Shown: piece after piece, positions 5,836 to 12,913 of the stretch
Numbering within the stretch: the first letter of the stretch is position 1
Layout of the letters: every line of letters begins with the position of its first letter
Source of the DNA: DAOTUL01 sp034437435
GTDB taxonomy: Bacteria > Chloroflexota > Anaerolineae > Aggregatilineales > Phototrophicaceae
Direction of reading: 5' to 3'
Assembly (NCBI GenBank): GCA_964417785.1
Contig: CAYQJO010000081.1
Location: 1-16,735, forward strand
DNA length: 16,735 bases
The notes under the pieces: generated by a model
Databases searched by the model: none
What the model saw: only the letters and a program-made list of their open reading frames with translations
Told to the model about the DNA's origin: nothing
Program-made: the position numbers and the translations under genes

Positions 5836-8442
5836 ATGGTCCATGTAACGCCGGTACGCCAGCAGTACCTCGATATGAAACAGCAATATCGGGATTGTAT
5901 CCTGTTCTTCCGAATGGGTGATTTCTACGAGATGTTTGACGAGGATGCTGAAGTTGCCGCCCGTGAACTGGACCTGACGCTGACAGGCCGCTCGTTCAGC
6001 AAGGGCGGTCCACGCACACCGATGGCGGGGGTGCCGTATCATGCCGCTGAGGGCTATATCGCCCGTCTGATTGAAAAGGGCTATCACGTCGCCATCTGCG
6101 AACAGACGAGCGAACCGGATGGGCGCGGCCCGGTTGACCGTGAGGTGATCCGTATCGTTACACCAGGTACGGTCATCGAGTCCGAGATGCTGGACGAGGA
6201 CAAACCCAATTATCTACTGGCACTCGTCCCGGTGGGCGATCCGGAAACCGGACAGTGGTCGAAGGCCGGGTTGGCCTATGCCGATGTCTCGACTGGCGAG
6301 TTTGCCGCGACCGAGTTCGCCAGTGAGAACGCAGGGATGTTGGTGCTGGAAGAACTGGCACGGTTGAATCCGCGTGAGGTTATCGTACCGGAAAGCTGGG
6401 CGAAACGGATGACGCTGCCGTCGGGAATCCATCTGACGTCAGTGCAGGATTGGCGTTTTGAGTCCGCTACCGCGCAGGATACCTTGATGGGCCATTTCCG
6501 CGTTCGGATGCTTGATGGCTACGGTCTTAAAGACAAAGTACACGCCATCAGCGCCGCCGGGGCGGTGCTGGCGTATCTACGTGAAACGCAGAAGAGCGGC
6601 GTGGCCCAGTTGACCGTCATCCGCGCCTATTCGACCGCCAGCTTCATGGTGCTGGATCAGTTTACCCGCCGTAACCTGGAACTGACGTCAACGCTGCGCG
6701 GTGGTACCAAGCGCGGCAGTCTGCTCGGTGTGCTGGATCGGACTGTGACGGCGATGGGAGCCAGGATGCTGCATACCTGGATCAACCAGCCGCTACTCGA
6801 TCTGCGACGTCTGAACGCCCGGCTGGATGCGGTGGAAGCCCTGACACAGGACGATGTACTGCGGGCGGAATTGACGGATGCGCTCAAGTCGATCTCCGAC
6901 ATCGAACGGTTGACCAACCGGCTGCTGGTGCGGCGGGCTGGTCCGCGTGACTTGATCGGCCTGCTGACGAGTCTGGCAACCATCCCTCATATACATCGTC
7001 TGTTGGACGGCATTCCGGCACTGGCCGCGTTGATCGACCGGCTTGATCCCTGCGAAGCCGTGCGTGATTTGATCGAGTCGGCGCTGGTGGATGAACCACC
7101 GGCCACCCTCAACACGGTCGGCATCATCCGGTCTGGTTTTTCGCAAGACCTGGACGACATTCTGGAGAACAGCCGTCAAGCCCGCGAGTGGATAAAGAAC
7201 CTGGAACCCCATGAACGCCAGCGCACGGGCATCCCGACGCTGAAAGTCGGCTTCAACAAGGTGTTTGGCTATTACATCGAAGTGACCCATGCGCACTCGG
7301 ACAAGGTGCCGGACGATTATGTGCGCAAGCAGACCCTTGTCAACGCCGAGCGCTACATCACACCAGGATTGAAGGATTATGAGACGCTGGTGCTGAACGC
7401 CGAGGAGGAAATTCTGGCGCTGGAGCGGCGTATCTTCGATGAGGTTTGCCAGCGCATCGGCGAGTCGGCTCCGGCGTTGATGAATACTGCGCAGTCGGTC
7501 GCGTTTCTCGATGTCTTCGTCTCGATGGCGGAAGTCGCCGTGCGTGAGGGTTATGTGCGCCCGGAACTGGCCGAAGATGACCTGCTGGTGATCCGGTCAG
7601 GACGGCACCCGGTGGTGGAGCAACTGCTGGACGGTGGGGTCCGGTATACGCCTAACGATACCCATTTCGATTCGATGTCGCGGGTGCATATCATCACCGG
7701 GCCGAATATGTCGGGGAAATCGACTTATATCCGGCAGGTGGCGATCATTACATTGATGGCGCAAATTGGCAGCTTTGTCCCAGCGGACGAGGCGACGATT
7801 GGTCTGGTGGACCGCATTTTCGCCCGAATCGGAGCGCAGGACGAGATTCACGCCGGCCAGAGTACCTTCATGGTCGAAATGGTGGAGACAGCCCGTTTGC
7901 TTTCCGGCAGCACGCGCCGGAGTCTGTTGATTCTGGATGAGGTCGGACGTGGCACCTCGACTTACGATGGGCTGGCGATTGCGCGGTCGGTGGTCGAGTA
8001 TATCCACAACAGCCCGCGTTTGAACTGCCGGACGCTTTTCGCCACCCATTACCACGAACTGACCGAACTACCCAACATCCTGCCGCGTACCCGTAATTTC
8101 AATGTGGCCGTTACCGAGCGCGGCGAAGAGATCGTCTTTTTGCACAAGGTTGTCCCCGGTGGCGCGGATCGCAGTTATGGTGTGCATGTCGCGCAGCTTG
8201 CAGGAATGCCGCGCCCGGTTGTGGAGCGTGCCAAAGAATTGCTGTTCCAATTGGAGCAGAACGGCAGCGATTTTAAGCTCCCGTCCGCTGCCTTGACGGA
8301 GAAACCGCAGCAGATGAGCCTGCTTGCACCTGCGTCCAATCCCGCTGTTGACGCACTCGTGGCGCTGGTCGTGGACGAACTGAGTCCGATTGAGGCGCTG
8401 ACCAAGCTGTACGAACTCAAACGGTTGGCATCTGAGACATAA
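5836..8442 (+). CDS. mutS: DNA mismatch repair protein MutS
   Basis: A complete 868-residue MutS, the dimeric ATPase that recognises mispaired bases and recruits MutL. The N-terminal mismatch-binding domain has the Phe-x-Glu motif (F30, E32 in GDFYEMF), which wedges into the mispair. Connector, core and clamp domains follow, including the family motif HYNVEV-like FGYYIEVTHAHSDKVP at about 475-492. The ATPase has Walker A GPNMSGKST (622-630), Walker B LLILDE (697-702) followed by VGRGTSTYDGLAIA, and FATHYHEL. Near the C-terminus QMSLL (826-830) matches the beta-clamp binding motif known from E. coli MutS, so this is the replication-linked MutS1 rather than a MutS2, and no Smr nuclease domain is present. 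The start is the first ATG, with GAGAG four bases upstream. No mutL is in the window. The gene is divergent from the ROK operon and followed by a 95-base spacer. Confidence 0.98.
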   Translation: MVHVTPVRQQYLDMKQQYRDCILFFRMGDFYEMFDEDAEVAARELDLTLTGRSFSKGGPRTPMAGVPYHAAEGYIARLIEKGYHVAICEQTSEPDGRGPVDREVIRIVTPGTVIESEMLDEDKPNYLLALVPVGDPETGQWSKAGLAYADVSTGEFAATEFASENAGMLVLEELARLNPREVIVPESWAKRMTLPSGIHLTSVQDWRFESATAQDTLMGHFRVRMLDGYGLKDKVHAISAAGAVLAYLRETQKSGVAQLTVIRAYSTASFMVLDQFTRRNLELTSTLRGGTKRGSLLGVLDRTVTAMGARMLHTWINQPLLDLRRLNARLDAVEALTQDDVLRAELTDALKSISDIERLTNRLLVRRAGPRDLIGLLTSLATIPHIHRLLDGIPALAALIDRLDPCEAVRDLIESALVDEPPATLNTVGIIRSGFSQDLDDILENSRQAREWIKNLEPHERQRTGIPTLKVGFNKVFGYYIEVTHAHSDKVPDDYVRKQTLVNAERYITPGLKDYETLVLNAEEEILALERRIFDEVCQRIGESAPALMNTAQSVAFLDVFVSMAEVAVREGYVRPELAEDDLLVIRSGRHPVVEQLLDGGVRYTPNDTHFDSMSRVHIITGPNMSGKSTYIRQVAIITLMAQIGSFVPADEATIGLVDRIFARIGAQDEIHAGQSTFMVEMVETARLLSGSTRRSLLILDEVGRGTSTYDGLAIARSVVEYIHNSPRLNCRTLFATHYHELTELPNILPRTRNFNVAVTERGEEIVFLHKVVPGGADRSYGVHVAQLAGMPRPVVERAKELLFQLEQNGSDFKLPSAALTEKPQQMSLLAPASNPAVDALVALVVDELSPIEALTKLYELKRLASET

Positions 8443-8480
8443 GCTCGAACTAATACCACACATAAGACATTGCCTCTGCA

Positions 8481-8501
8481 TAACCCCGGTGGTCCGGTTT
8501 A
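8481..8501. promoter_or_regulatory. Candidate operator dyad upstream of the CstB-like gene
   Basis: An imperfect inverted repeat has outer half-sites TAAcCC (8481-8486) and GGtTTA (8496-8501), with a further G/C pair inside (G8488 / C8494). It lies 23 bases upstream of the GAGGAG ribosome site, where a repressor would cover the promoter. A TACACT at 8500-8505 could be the -10, but no matching -35 is evident. CsoR/CstR-type persulfide-sensing repressors bind similar AT-flanked G/C dyads upstream of sulfide-response genes. The link to that family is inference, and no such regulator is in the window. Confidence 0.25.
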
Positions 8502-8537
8502 CACTGCGGGTGTGACGTATTGCGAGGAGTGCATAGT

Positions 8538-9935
8538 ATGTTGTTGAAGTATTTCTACGATAAGAAGCTGGCCCAGGCATCCTATATGGTCGGTTGTGCC
8601 GCGACGGGCGAGGCACTGATCGTTGATCCGGCCCGCGACATCCAGCAGTATCTCGATGCCGCTGAAAAAGAGGGCCTGCGTATCACTCATATCACCGAGA
8701 CGCACATCCATGCCGATTTTGTCAGCGGCAGCCGTGAACTGGCCGCCCACACCAACGCCTGCCTCTTCCTGAGCGACGAAGGCGACGAAAATTGGAAGTA
8801 CGGTTATGCCGATGATCGAACCGTGCTGGTGAAAGATAACGACTGGTGGATGGTGGGCAACGTCAAGGTTGAGGTGATCCACACACCCGGTCACACTCCG
8901 GAGCATATCTCTTTCCTGATTACCGATACCGCCGGGGCGGATCGCCCTATTGGTCTCTTCACCGGTGATTTCTTGTTCGTAGGGGACGTCGGTCGCCCGG
9001 ACCTGCTGGAAGAAGCCGCCGGTCTGGTCGGGACAAAAGAAGTCGGCGCACGCCAGCAGTTCAAGAGCGTGGAACGGATCAAGCAGCTTCCCGATTATCT
9101 CCAGGTGTGGCCTGGTCATGGAGCCGGAAGCGCCTGCGGCAAGGCCCTGGGTGCGCTGCCGTCCACGACTCTCGGTTATGAGAAGTTGTTCAACCCGGCG
9201 TTCCAGCATGATGACGAAGACAGCTTTGTCGAGTGGCTGCTGGAAGGGCAACCGGAAGCACCGCGCTACTTCAAGCAGATGAAGCATGTCAACAAAGTCG
9301 GGCCGGAACTTCTGGCGAACACGGACCAACCATCTTACCGGACTCGCGCCGATCTCGACCGGGTGCTGGCCGAGGGTGCGCTGGTGCTGGATATGCGCTC
9401 GCGTGAGGACTTTGCCACGTCGCATGTGTCGGGGACGGTGAGCATCCCGGAAAATGAAGGCGGCTGCGTGAACTATATCGGTTGGTTCGTTGAATACGAG
9501 AAACCGATGTACATCCTGGCTTATGCGGACAAGATCGACTCGATTCTGCGTGAGATCAAGGCTATTGGTGTGGATCATGTCGGTGGGGTGTTCACGCCGG
9601 ATGTGGTCGATGGCAGCACGGAGTCGCTCAGTATCCTCAGTGCCGATGAGGTGGCCGAACGGATACCGCAGAACGGACTGGTGATTGTCGATGTGCGCGG
9701 CGAGACGGAATATCGCAGCCAGCATATCGCCGGTGCCATGAACATCCCCTTCGGTTACCTGCCGCAGCGGTTGGACGAACTGCCCAAAGACCGGACCATT
9801 GTCGTTCACTGTGCCAGCGGTACGCGCTCACAGGTGGCGGCGAGTGTCCTGCTGCGACATGGATTCACCAACGTGGTCAATCTTGGTGATGGCATGGACA
9901 TCTGGTCGCGGACGCTGACGACGGAAACGAGCTAA
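8538..9935 (+). CDS. CstB-like persulfide dioxygenase-rhodanese fusion
   Basis: A 465-residue three-domain cytoplasmic sulfur enzyme. The N-terminal metallo-beta-lactamase fold (about 1-255) has THIHADF (H56, H58, D60), TPGHTPEH (H119), TGDFLFVGDVGRPD (D144) and WPGHG (H194). H56, H119 and D144 are the predicted mononuclear iron ligands of the ETHE1/persulfide dioxygenase family; the last His of the usual THxHADH is Phe61. The middle rhodanese-like domain (about 265-360) has no active-site Cys; its loop reads AYADKI at 328-333. The C-terminal rhodanese (about 370-460) is intact, with C425 in HCASGTRS. This order of dioxygenase, pseudo-rhodanese and active rhodanese is that of Staphylococcus CstB, which turns low-molecular-weight persulfides into thiosulfate. 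The start at 8538 has GAGGAG (8524-8529) eight bases upstream; a longer reading from a TTG at 8520 would begin before that site. The SulP transporter gene starts 5 bases after the stop, so they form an operon. No sulfide:quinone oxidoreductase is nearby. Confidence 0.88.
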   Translation: MLLKYFYDKKLAQASYMVGCAATGEALIVDPARDIQQYLDAAEKEGLRITHITETHIHADFVSGSRELAAHTNACLFLSDEGDENWKYGYADDRTVLVKDNDWWMVGNVKVEVIHTPGHTPEHISFLITDTAGADRPIGLFTGDFLFVGDVGRPDLLEEAAGLVGTKEVGARQQFKSVERIKQLPDYLQVWPGHGAGSACGKALGALPSTTLGYEKLFNPAFQHDDEDSFVEWLLEGQPEAPRYFKQMKHVNKVGPELLANTDQPSYRTRADLDRVLAEGALVLDMRSREDFATSHVSGTVSIPENEGGCVNYIGWFVEYEKPMYILAYADKIDSILREIKAIGVDHVGGVFTPDVVDGSTESLSILSADEVAERIPQNGLVIVDVRGETEYRSQHIAGAMNIPFGYLPQRLDELPKDRTIVVHCASGTRSQVAASVLLRHGFTNVVNLGDGMDIWSRTLTTETS

Positions 9936-9940
9936 GTCCG

Positions 9941-11668
9941 ATGGCAACTGTGCAACCGGCGCAGAAATCGGTTTTGACGAATTATCTGCCCTTTCTCGAT
10001 TGGCTGGTTAACTATCGCCGGGAAGACCTTTCCGGCGATTTGATCGCCGGGGTGGTGGTGACGGTCATGCTCGTGCCGCAGAGCATGGCCTATGCCTCGC
10101 TGGCGAATCTGCCGCCCCAGGTGGGTCTTTATGCCAGCATTCTGCCGCTGTTGATTTACGGTCTGTTGGGGACGAGTCGGGCGATGGCGGTTGGCCCGGT
10201 CGCTATCGTATCGCTGATGGTGGGCAGCGGTATCGCCCAGTTTGACACAGCCTCGCTTACCGAGGTCCTGCTGCTGGCGGTGACACTAGCGTTGATGGTC
10301 GGTGTGGTTCAGTTAGGGCTGGGTTTGCTGCGGGTCGGCTTCCTGGTCAATTTTCTCAGCCATCCGGTGTTGAGTGGTTTTATCAATGCGGCGGCGCTGG
10401 TCATCGGCTTCAGCCAGCTAAAGCATGTGATGGGCATCGCCATTCCACGCCAGGAACACACCTATGAAGAAGTCGCCTATGCTCTGGAACATCTCGGCCA
10501 GACTAACATGGCGACGCTGGCACTGGCACTGCTCGGAGTCAGCACGCTGCTGTTTTTCAAGTACATGGTTCCGGGTCTGCTGCGGCGGTTTGGCCTCAGC
10601 GACACCTGGATTCTGCCACTGAGTCGCAGCGGTCCGTTGTTCGCGGTGGCGATGGGCATTCTGACCGTCTGGCTCGGCGGGCTGGATGTCGCCATTGTCG
10701 GTGATGTCCCGGCGGGTCTGCCGCCTTTGACCACGCCCTCATTCGATCCCGCCGACTGGCAGATGCTCCTGCCTACCGCCTTGACGATTGCACTGGTCGG
10801 CTTCATGGAGAGCATCTCGGTTGCCAAGTCCCTCGCCAGCAAGCGCCGCCAGAAAGTGAATGCCAACCAGGAGTTGGTCGCACTGGGCGTTGCCAATCTT
10901 GGTGCGGCTTTCACCGGCGCGTACCCGGTCGCCGGTGGAATCGGGCGGTCAGTGGTCAATTTCAGCGCCGGGGCGCGGACGGGTCTGGCGTCTATCATCA
11001 CTGCCGTATTGATGGCGGTGACTGTGCTGCTGCTGACCCCGCTTTTCTATTATCTGCCGCAGGCTGTGCTGGCGTCGATTATTGTGGTAGCTGTCATCGG
11101 GTTGGTTGATTTCAAGCCGCTGGCCCATGCCTGGGAATATGACCGCTCGGATGCGGCCTCGTTCCTGGTCACGTTTGTGGCGGTGCTGCTCATCGGTGTG
11201 GAGACGGGGATTCTCTTCGGCGTTGTCACCGGTCTGGCGCTGTATCTGTGGCGCACCAGCCGCCCGCATATTGCGGTGGTCGGTCGTGTGGGCGAAAGCG
11301 AGCATTTTCGCAATGTGCTGCGCCATGATGTACAGACACACAATACCATCCTGGTGGTGCGCGTGGATGAAAGCCTGTATTTCCCCAATGCGCAGTATCT
11401 TGAAGGTTTTCTGCTCAACACGATTTCCGAGCGCCCGGAGGTCGATCATCTCGTGCTGATTTGCAGCGCTGTCAACTACATCGACGTGAGTGCGTTGGAA
11501 GTGCTGGAATCGCTGCACCAGGAACTCGCCGACAGCGACGTTTCGCTATATATGGCCGAGGTCAAAGGGCCGGTTATGGACCGGTTGGAACAGATTGGTT
11601 TCGTAGACCGCATTGGTCGGGACCATTTCTTCCTCAGCACCCATCAAGCGGTGGAAACGCTGGTATAA
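9941..11668 (+). CDS. SulP-family anion transporter with STAS domain
   Basis: A 575-residue inner-membrane transporter. A short N-terminus leads into the SulP core (about 15-425) with many hydrophobic helices and family motifs: GDLIAGVVVTVMLVPQSMAYASLANLPPQVGLYAS (about 27-61), the binding-site segment MAVGPVAIVSLM, and the later FMESISVAKSLASKRRQKVNANQELVALGVAN. The cytoplasmic STAS domain (about 450-565) has the CSAVNYIDVSALEVL turn with S517, the position phosphorylated in some STAS proteins. SulP proteins carry sulfate, bicarbonate or other anions, and the substrate cannot be read from sequence. The 5-base gap to the CstB-like gene and the weak ribosome site argue for translational coupling. 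The simplest inference is transport of a sulfur oxyanion such as sulfate, sulfite or thiosulfate linked to persulfide oxidation. Confidence 0.93.
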   Translation: MATVQPAQKSVLTNYLPFLDWLVNYRREDLSGDLIAGVVVTVMLVPQSMAYASLANLPPQVGLYASILPLLIYGLLGTSRAMAVGPVAIVSLMVGSGIAQFDTASLTEVLLLAVTLALMVGVVQLGLGLLRVGFLVNFLSHPVLSGFINAAALVIGFSQLKHVMGIAIPRQEHTYEEVAYALEHLGQTNMATLALALLGVSTLLFFKYMVPGLLRRFGLSDTWILPLSRSGPLFAVAMGILTVWLGGLDVAIVGDVPAGLPPLTTPSFDPADWQMLLPTALTIALVGFMESISVAKSLASKRRQKVNANQELVALGVANLGAAFTGAYPVAGGIGRSVVNFSAGARTGLASIITAVLMAVTVLLLTPLFYYLPQAVLASIIVVAVIGLVDFKPLAHAWEYDRSDAASFLVTFVAVLLIGVETGILFGVVTGLALYLWRTSRPHIAVVGRVGESEHFRNVLRHDVQTHNTILVVRVDESLYFPNAQYLEGFLLNTISERPEVDHLVLICSAVNYIDVSALEVLESLHQELADSDVSLYMAEVKGPVMDRLEQIGFVDRIGRDHFFLSTHQAVETLV

Positions 11669-11684
11669 TGGGCTGTAATCTGAA

Positions 11685-11814
11685 ATGAAACGCCTGTGTT
11701 CTGATTCCTGTCTTGCTGCTGGCGGCCTGCGCCCGGTATCTGACGATGTGGCAGCGTGTAACTAATCGCCGGCGATTTTTCGATCTTCTGGCCGGTGGCC
11801 GTTTGAAGCGATAA
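11685..11814 (+). pseudogene. Possible decayed lipoprotein leader after the SulP gene
   Basis: Between SulP and the convergent DUF1385 gene, ATGAAACGCCTG (11685-11696, reading MKRL) is followed in the +1 frame by LIPVLLLAAC (11701-11730) and then ARYLTMWQRVTN, with a stop at 11812-11814. Joined by one frameshift near 11697-11700 this makes a classic lipoprotein signal: basic start, hydrophobic run, lipobox L-A-A-C. The reading frame then runs into the coding end of the neighbouring minus-strand gene, so no mature protein could remain. It may be a relic of a lost or truncated gene or a chance composition effect. No convincing ribosome site precedes it. Confidence 0.2.
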
Positions 11815-12874
11815 TCTCGTCTTCTGTGCTGGGCGTGCCATGCTCCAACACTCTGGCCCTGGTGGCGTCACTGGCGAAAGTCGTATCTTGCGGTTTGGCT
11901 TCAGTGGGAATCGCCGCTTCTTCCTCCGAGATGATGCCTTCAGAATACAGCACGCGCTTGAAGGCCGTGATGCCGACTTCGATCATGTCCAGATCGGGCG
12001 GGCGTGTGGTGAGATGCTGCAAGGCCAGATTCGGCTTGATGAAGATGCGGATCACCGGATGGTTGATGTGTTTGGCGGTGAAGCGCAGATACTCGTAGGC
12101 GATACCGGCGATCACCGGGATCAGGACCACCCGCGAGAGGATCAGCAGCAGGAAGGGTGGACGGCCCAGAAGCGAGAACACCAGCACACTGATGAACACA
12201 ACGTTGAGCAGAAAGGCGGTGCCGCAGCGCGGATGCTCAATCGGGTACTTCGCCACAATTTCCGGCGTCAGGTCGTCACCGGCTTCATAGGCGTTGATGG
12301 TCTTGTGTTCGGCACCGTGATAAGAAAACAGCCGTTTGACATCGGGCATGAGGCCAATCAGTGAAATATAAGCGATGAGCAAGGTAAGCTGAATCACGCC
12401 TTCGATGAGGTTAATCAATGTGGCGTTGAGACCAATCGGTGCCGATCCCGATTCACCTGTTGTCAGTCCGAGTAATCCGCCGATGCCGGTGGCAGCAGTT
12501 GTCGGCAGCAGGAAAAACAACCCGATACCAAGCAGCAGCGATACACCGATGGTTGCGAAGCCGATGGGTCCGTTGAAGTTGATGTCCTCTTCTTCGCCGA
12601 CCGCCACATCTGCCGACCACATCAGCGCCCGCGTACCCAGCCCCAGGGCATCCCACAGGCCGATCACGCCGCGTACAAACGGGGTTTTGCTCACCCAACC
12701 GCGATAGAGTGATTTATTGAGCGGCTGCTCGTGAACGACGATCTTGCCGTCGGGGTCGCGCACGGCGATGGCGGCTGTGTTGGCACCGCGCATCAAGATA
12801 CCCTCGATGACGGCCTGCCCACCGTAGTTGAACTGGATTTCGTGCTTGGGTTTATCGGGGAACTTGTTTTGCAT
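11762..12874 (-). CDS. DUF1385 (YqhQ-type) integral membrane protein
   Basis: A 370-residue member of the DUF1385 family, whose function is not established. Family motifs are present: NYGGQAVIEGILMRG (16-30), SYHGAEHKTINAYEAG (184-199), HPRCGTAFLLN (214-224) and EYLRFTAKH (261-269). Four hydrophobic segments lie at about 105-125, 150-175, 220-238 and 240-262. The conserved His/Glu (H186, E189, H190) and H214/C217 look like a possible metal or catalytic site, which is my inference. The last 55 residues or so (316-370) are acidic, low in hydrophobics and probably disordered. The start ATG at 12874 has AGGAGA (12881-12886) six bases upstream. It follows recJ by 39 bases on the same strand, so the two probably share a transcript. 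Its 3' end overlaps a palindrome that may terminate the SulP transcript coming the other way. Confidence 0.9.
   Translation of the reverse strand: MQNKFPDKPKHEIQFNYGGQAVIEGILMRGANTAAIAVRDPDGKIVVHEQPLNKSLYRGWVSKTPFVRGVIGLWDALGLGTRALMWSADVAVGEEEDINFNGPIGFATIGVSLLLGIGLFFLLPTTAATGIGGLLGLTTGESGSAPIGLNATLINLIEGVIQLTLLIAYISLIGLMPDVKRLFSYHGAEHKTINAYEAGDDLTPEIVAKYPIEHPRCGTAFLLNVVFISVLVFSLLGRPPFLLLILSRVVLIPVIAGIAYEYLRFTAKHINHPVIRIFIKPNLALQHLTTRPPDLDMIEVGITAFKRVLYSEGIISEEEAAIPTEAKPQDTTFASDATRARVLEHGTPSTEDEIIASNGHRPEDRKIAGD
11764..11780 (+). terminator. Weak candidate terminator for the cstB-like/SulP transcript
   Basis: AATCGCCGGCGATT (11764-11777) is a perfect palindrome and is followed by TTT, ending a run of five T on the + strand (11776-11780). 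It would form a 5-bp stem with a 4-base loop. It lies about 95 bases after the SulP stop, inside the last codons of the convergent DUF1385 gene, so it may simply be coding sequence. The stem is short for a strong terminator. Confidence 0.3.
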
Positions 12875-12913
12875 GCTCAGTCTCCTGGTACTTCACCATA
12901 TTACATGGCCTCA

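Noticed and set aside
8443..8537. Intrinsic terminator after mutS
   Set aside because: CCGG-TGGT-CCGG (8486-8497) can form only a 4-bp stem and is followed by just TTT. It is not convincing as a terminator.
8499..9809. Long minus-strand open frame (436 codons) opposite the CstB-like gene
   Set aside because: The + strand carries clear metallo-beta-lactamase and rhodanese motifs. The antisense product shows no recognisable domain and is a codon-bias shadow.
10949..11518. Minus-strand open frame opposite the SulP gene
   Set aside because: It has His/Gln/Arg-rich composition without motifs and lies entirely within a well-supported transporter gene.
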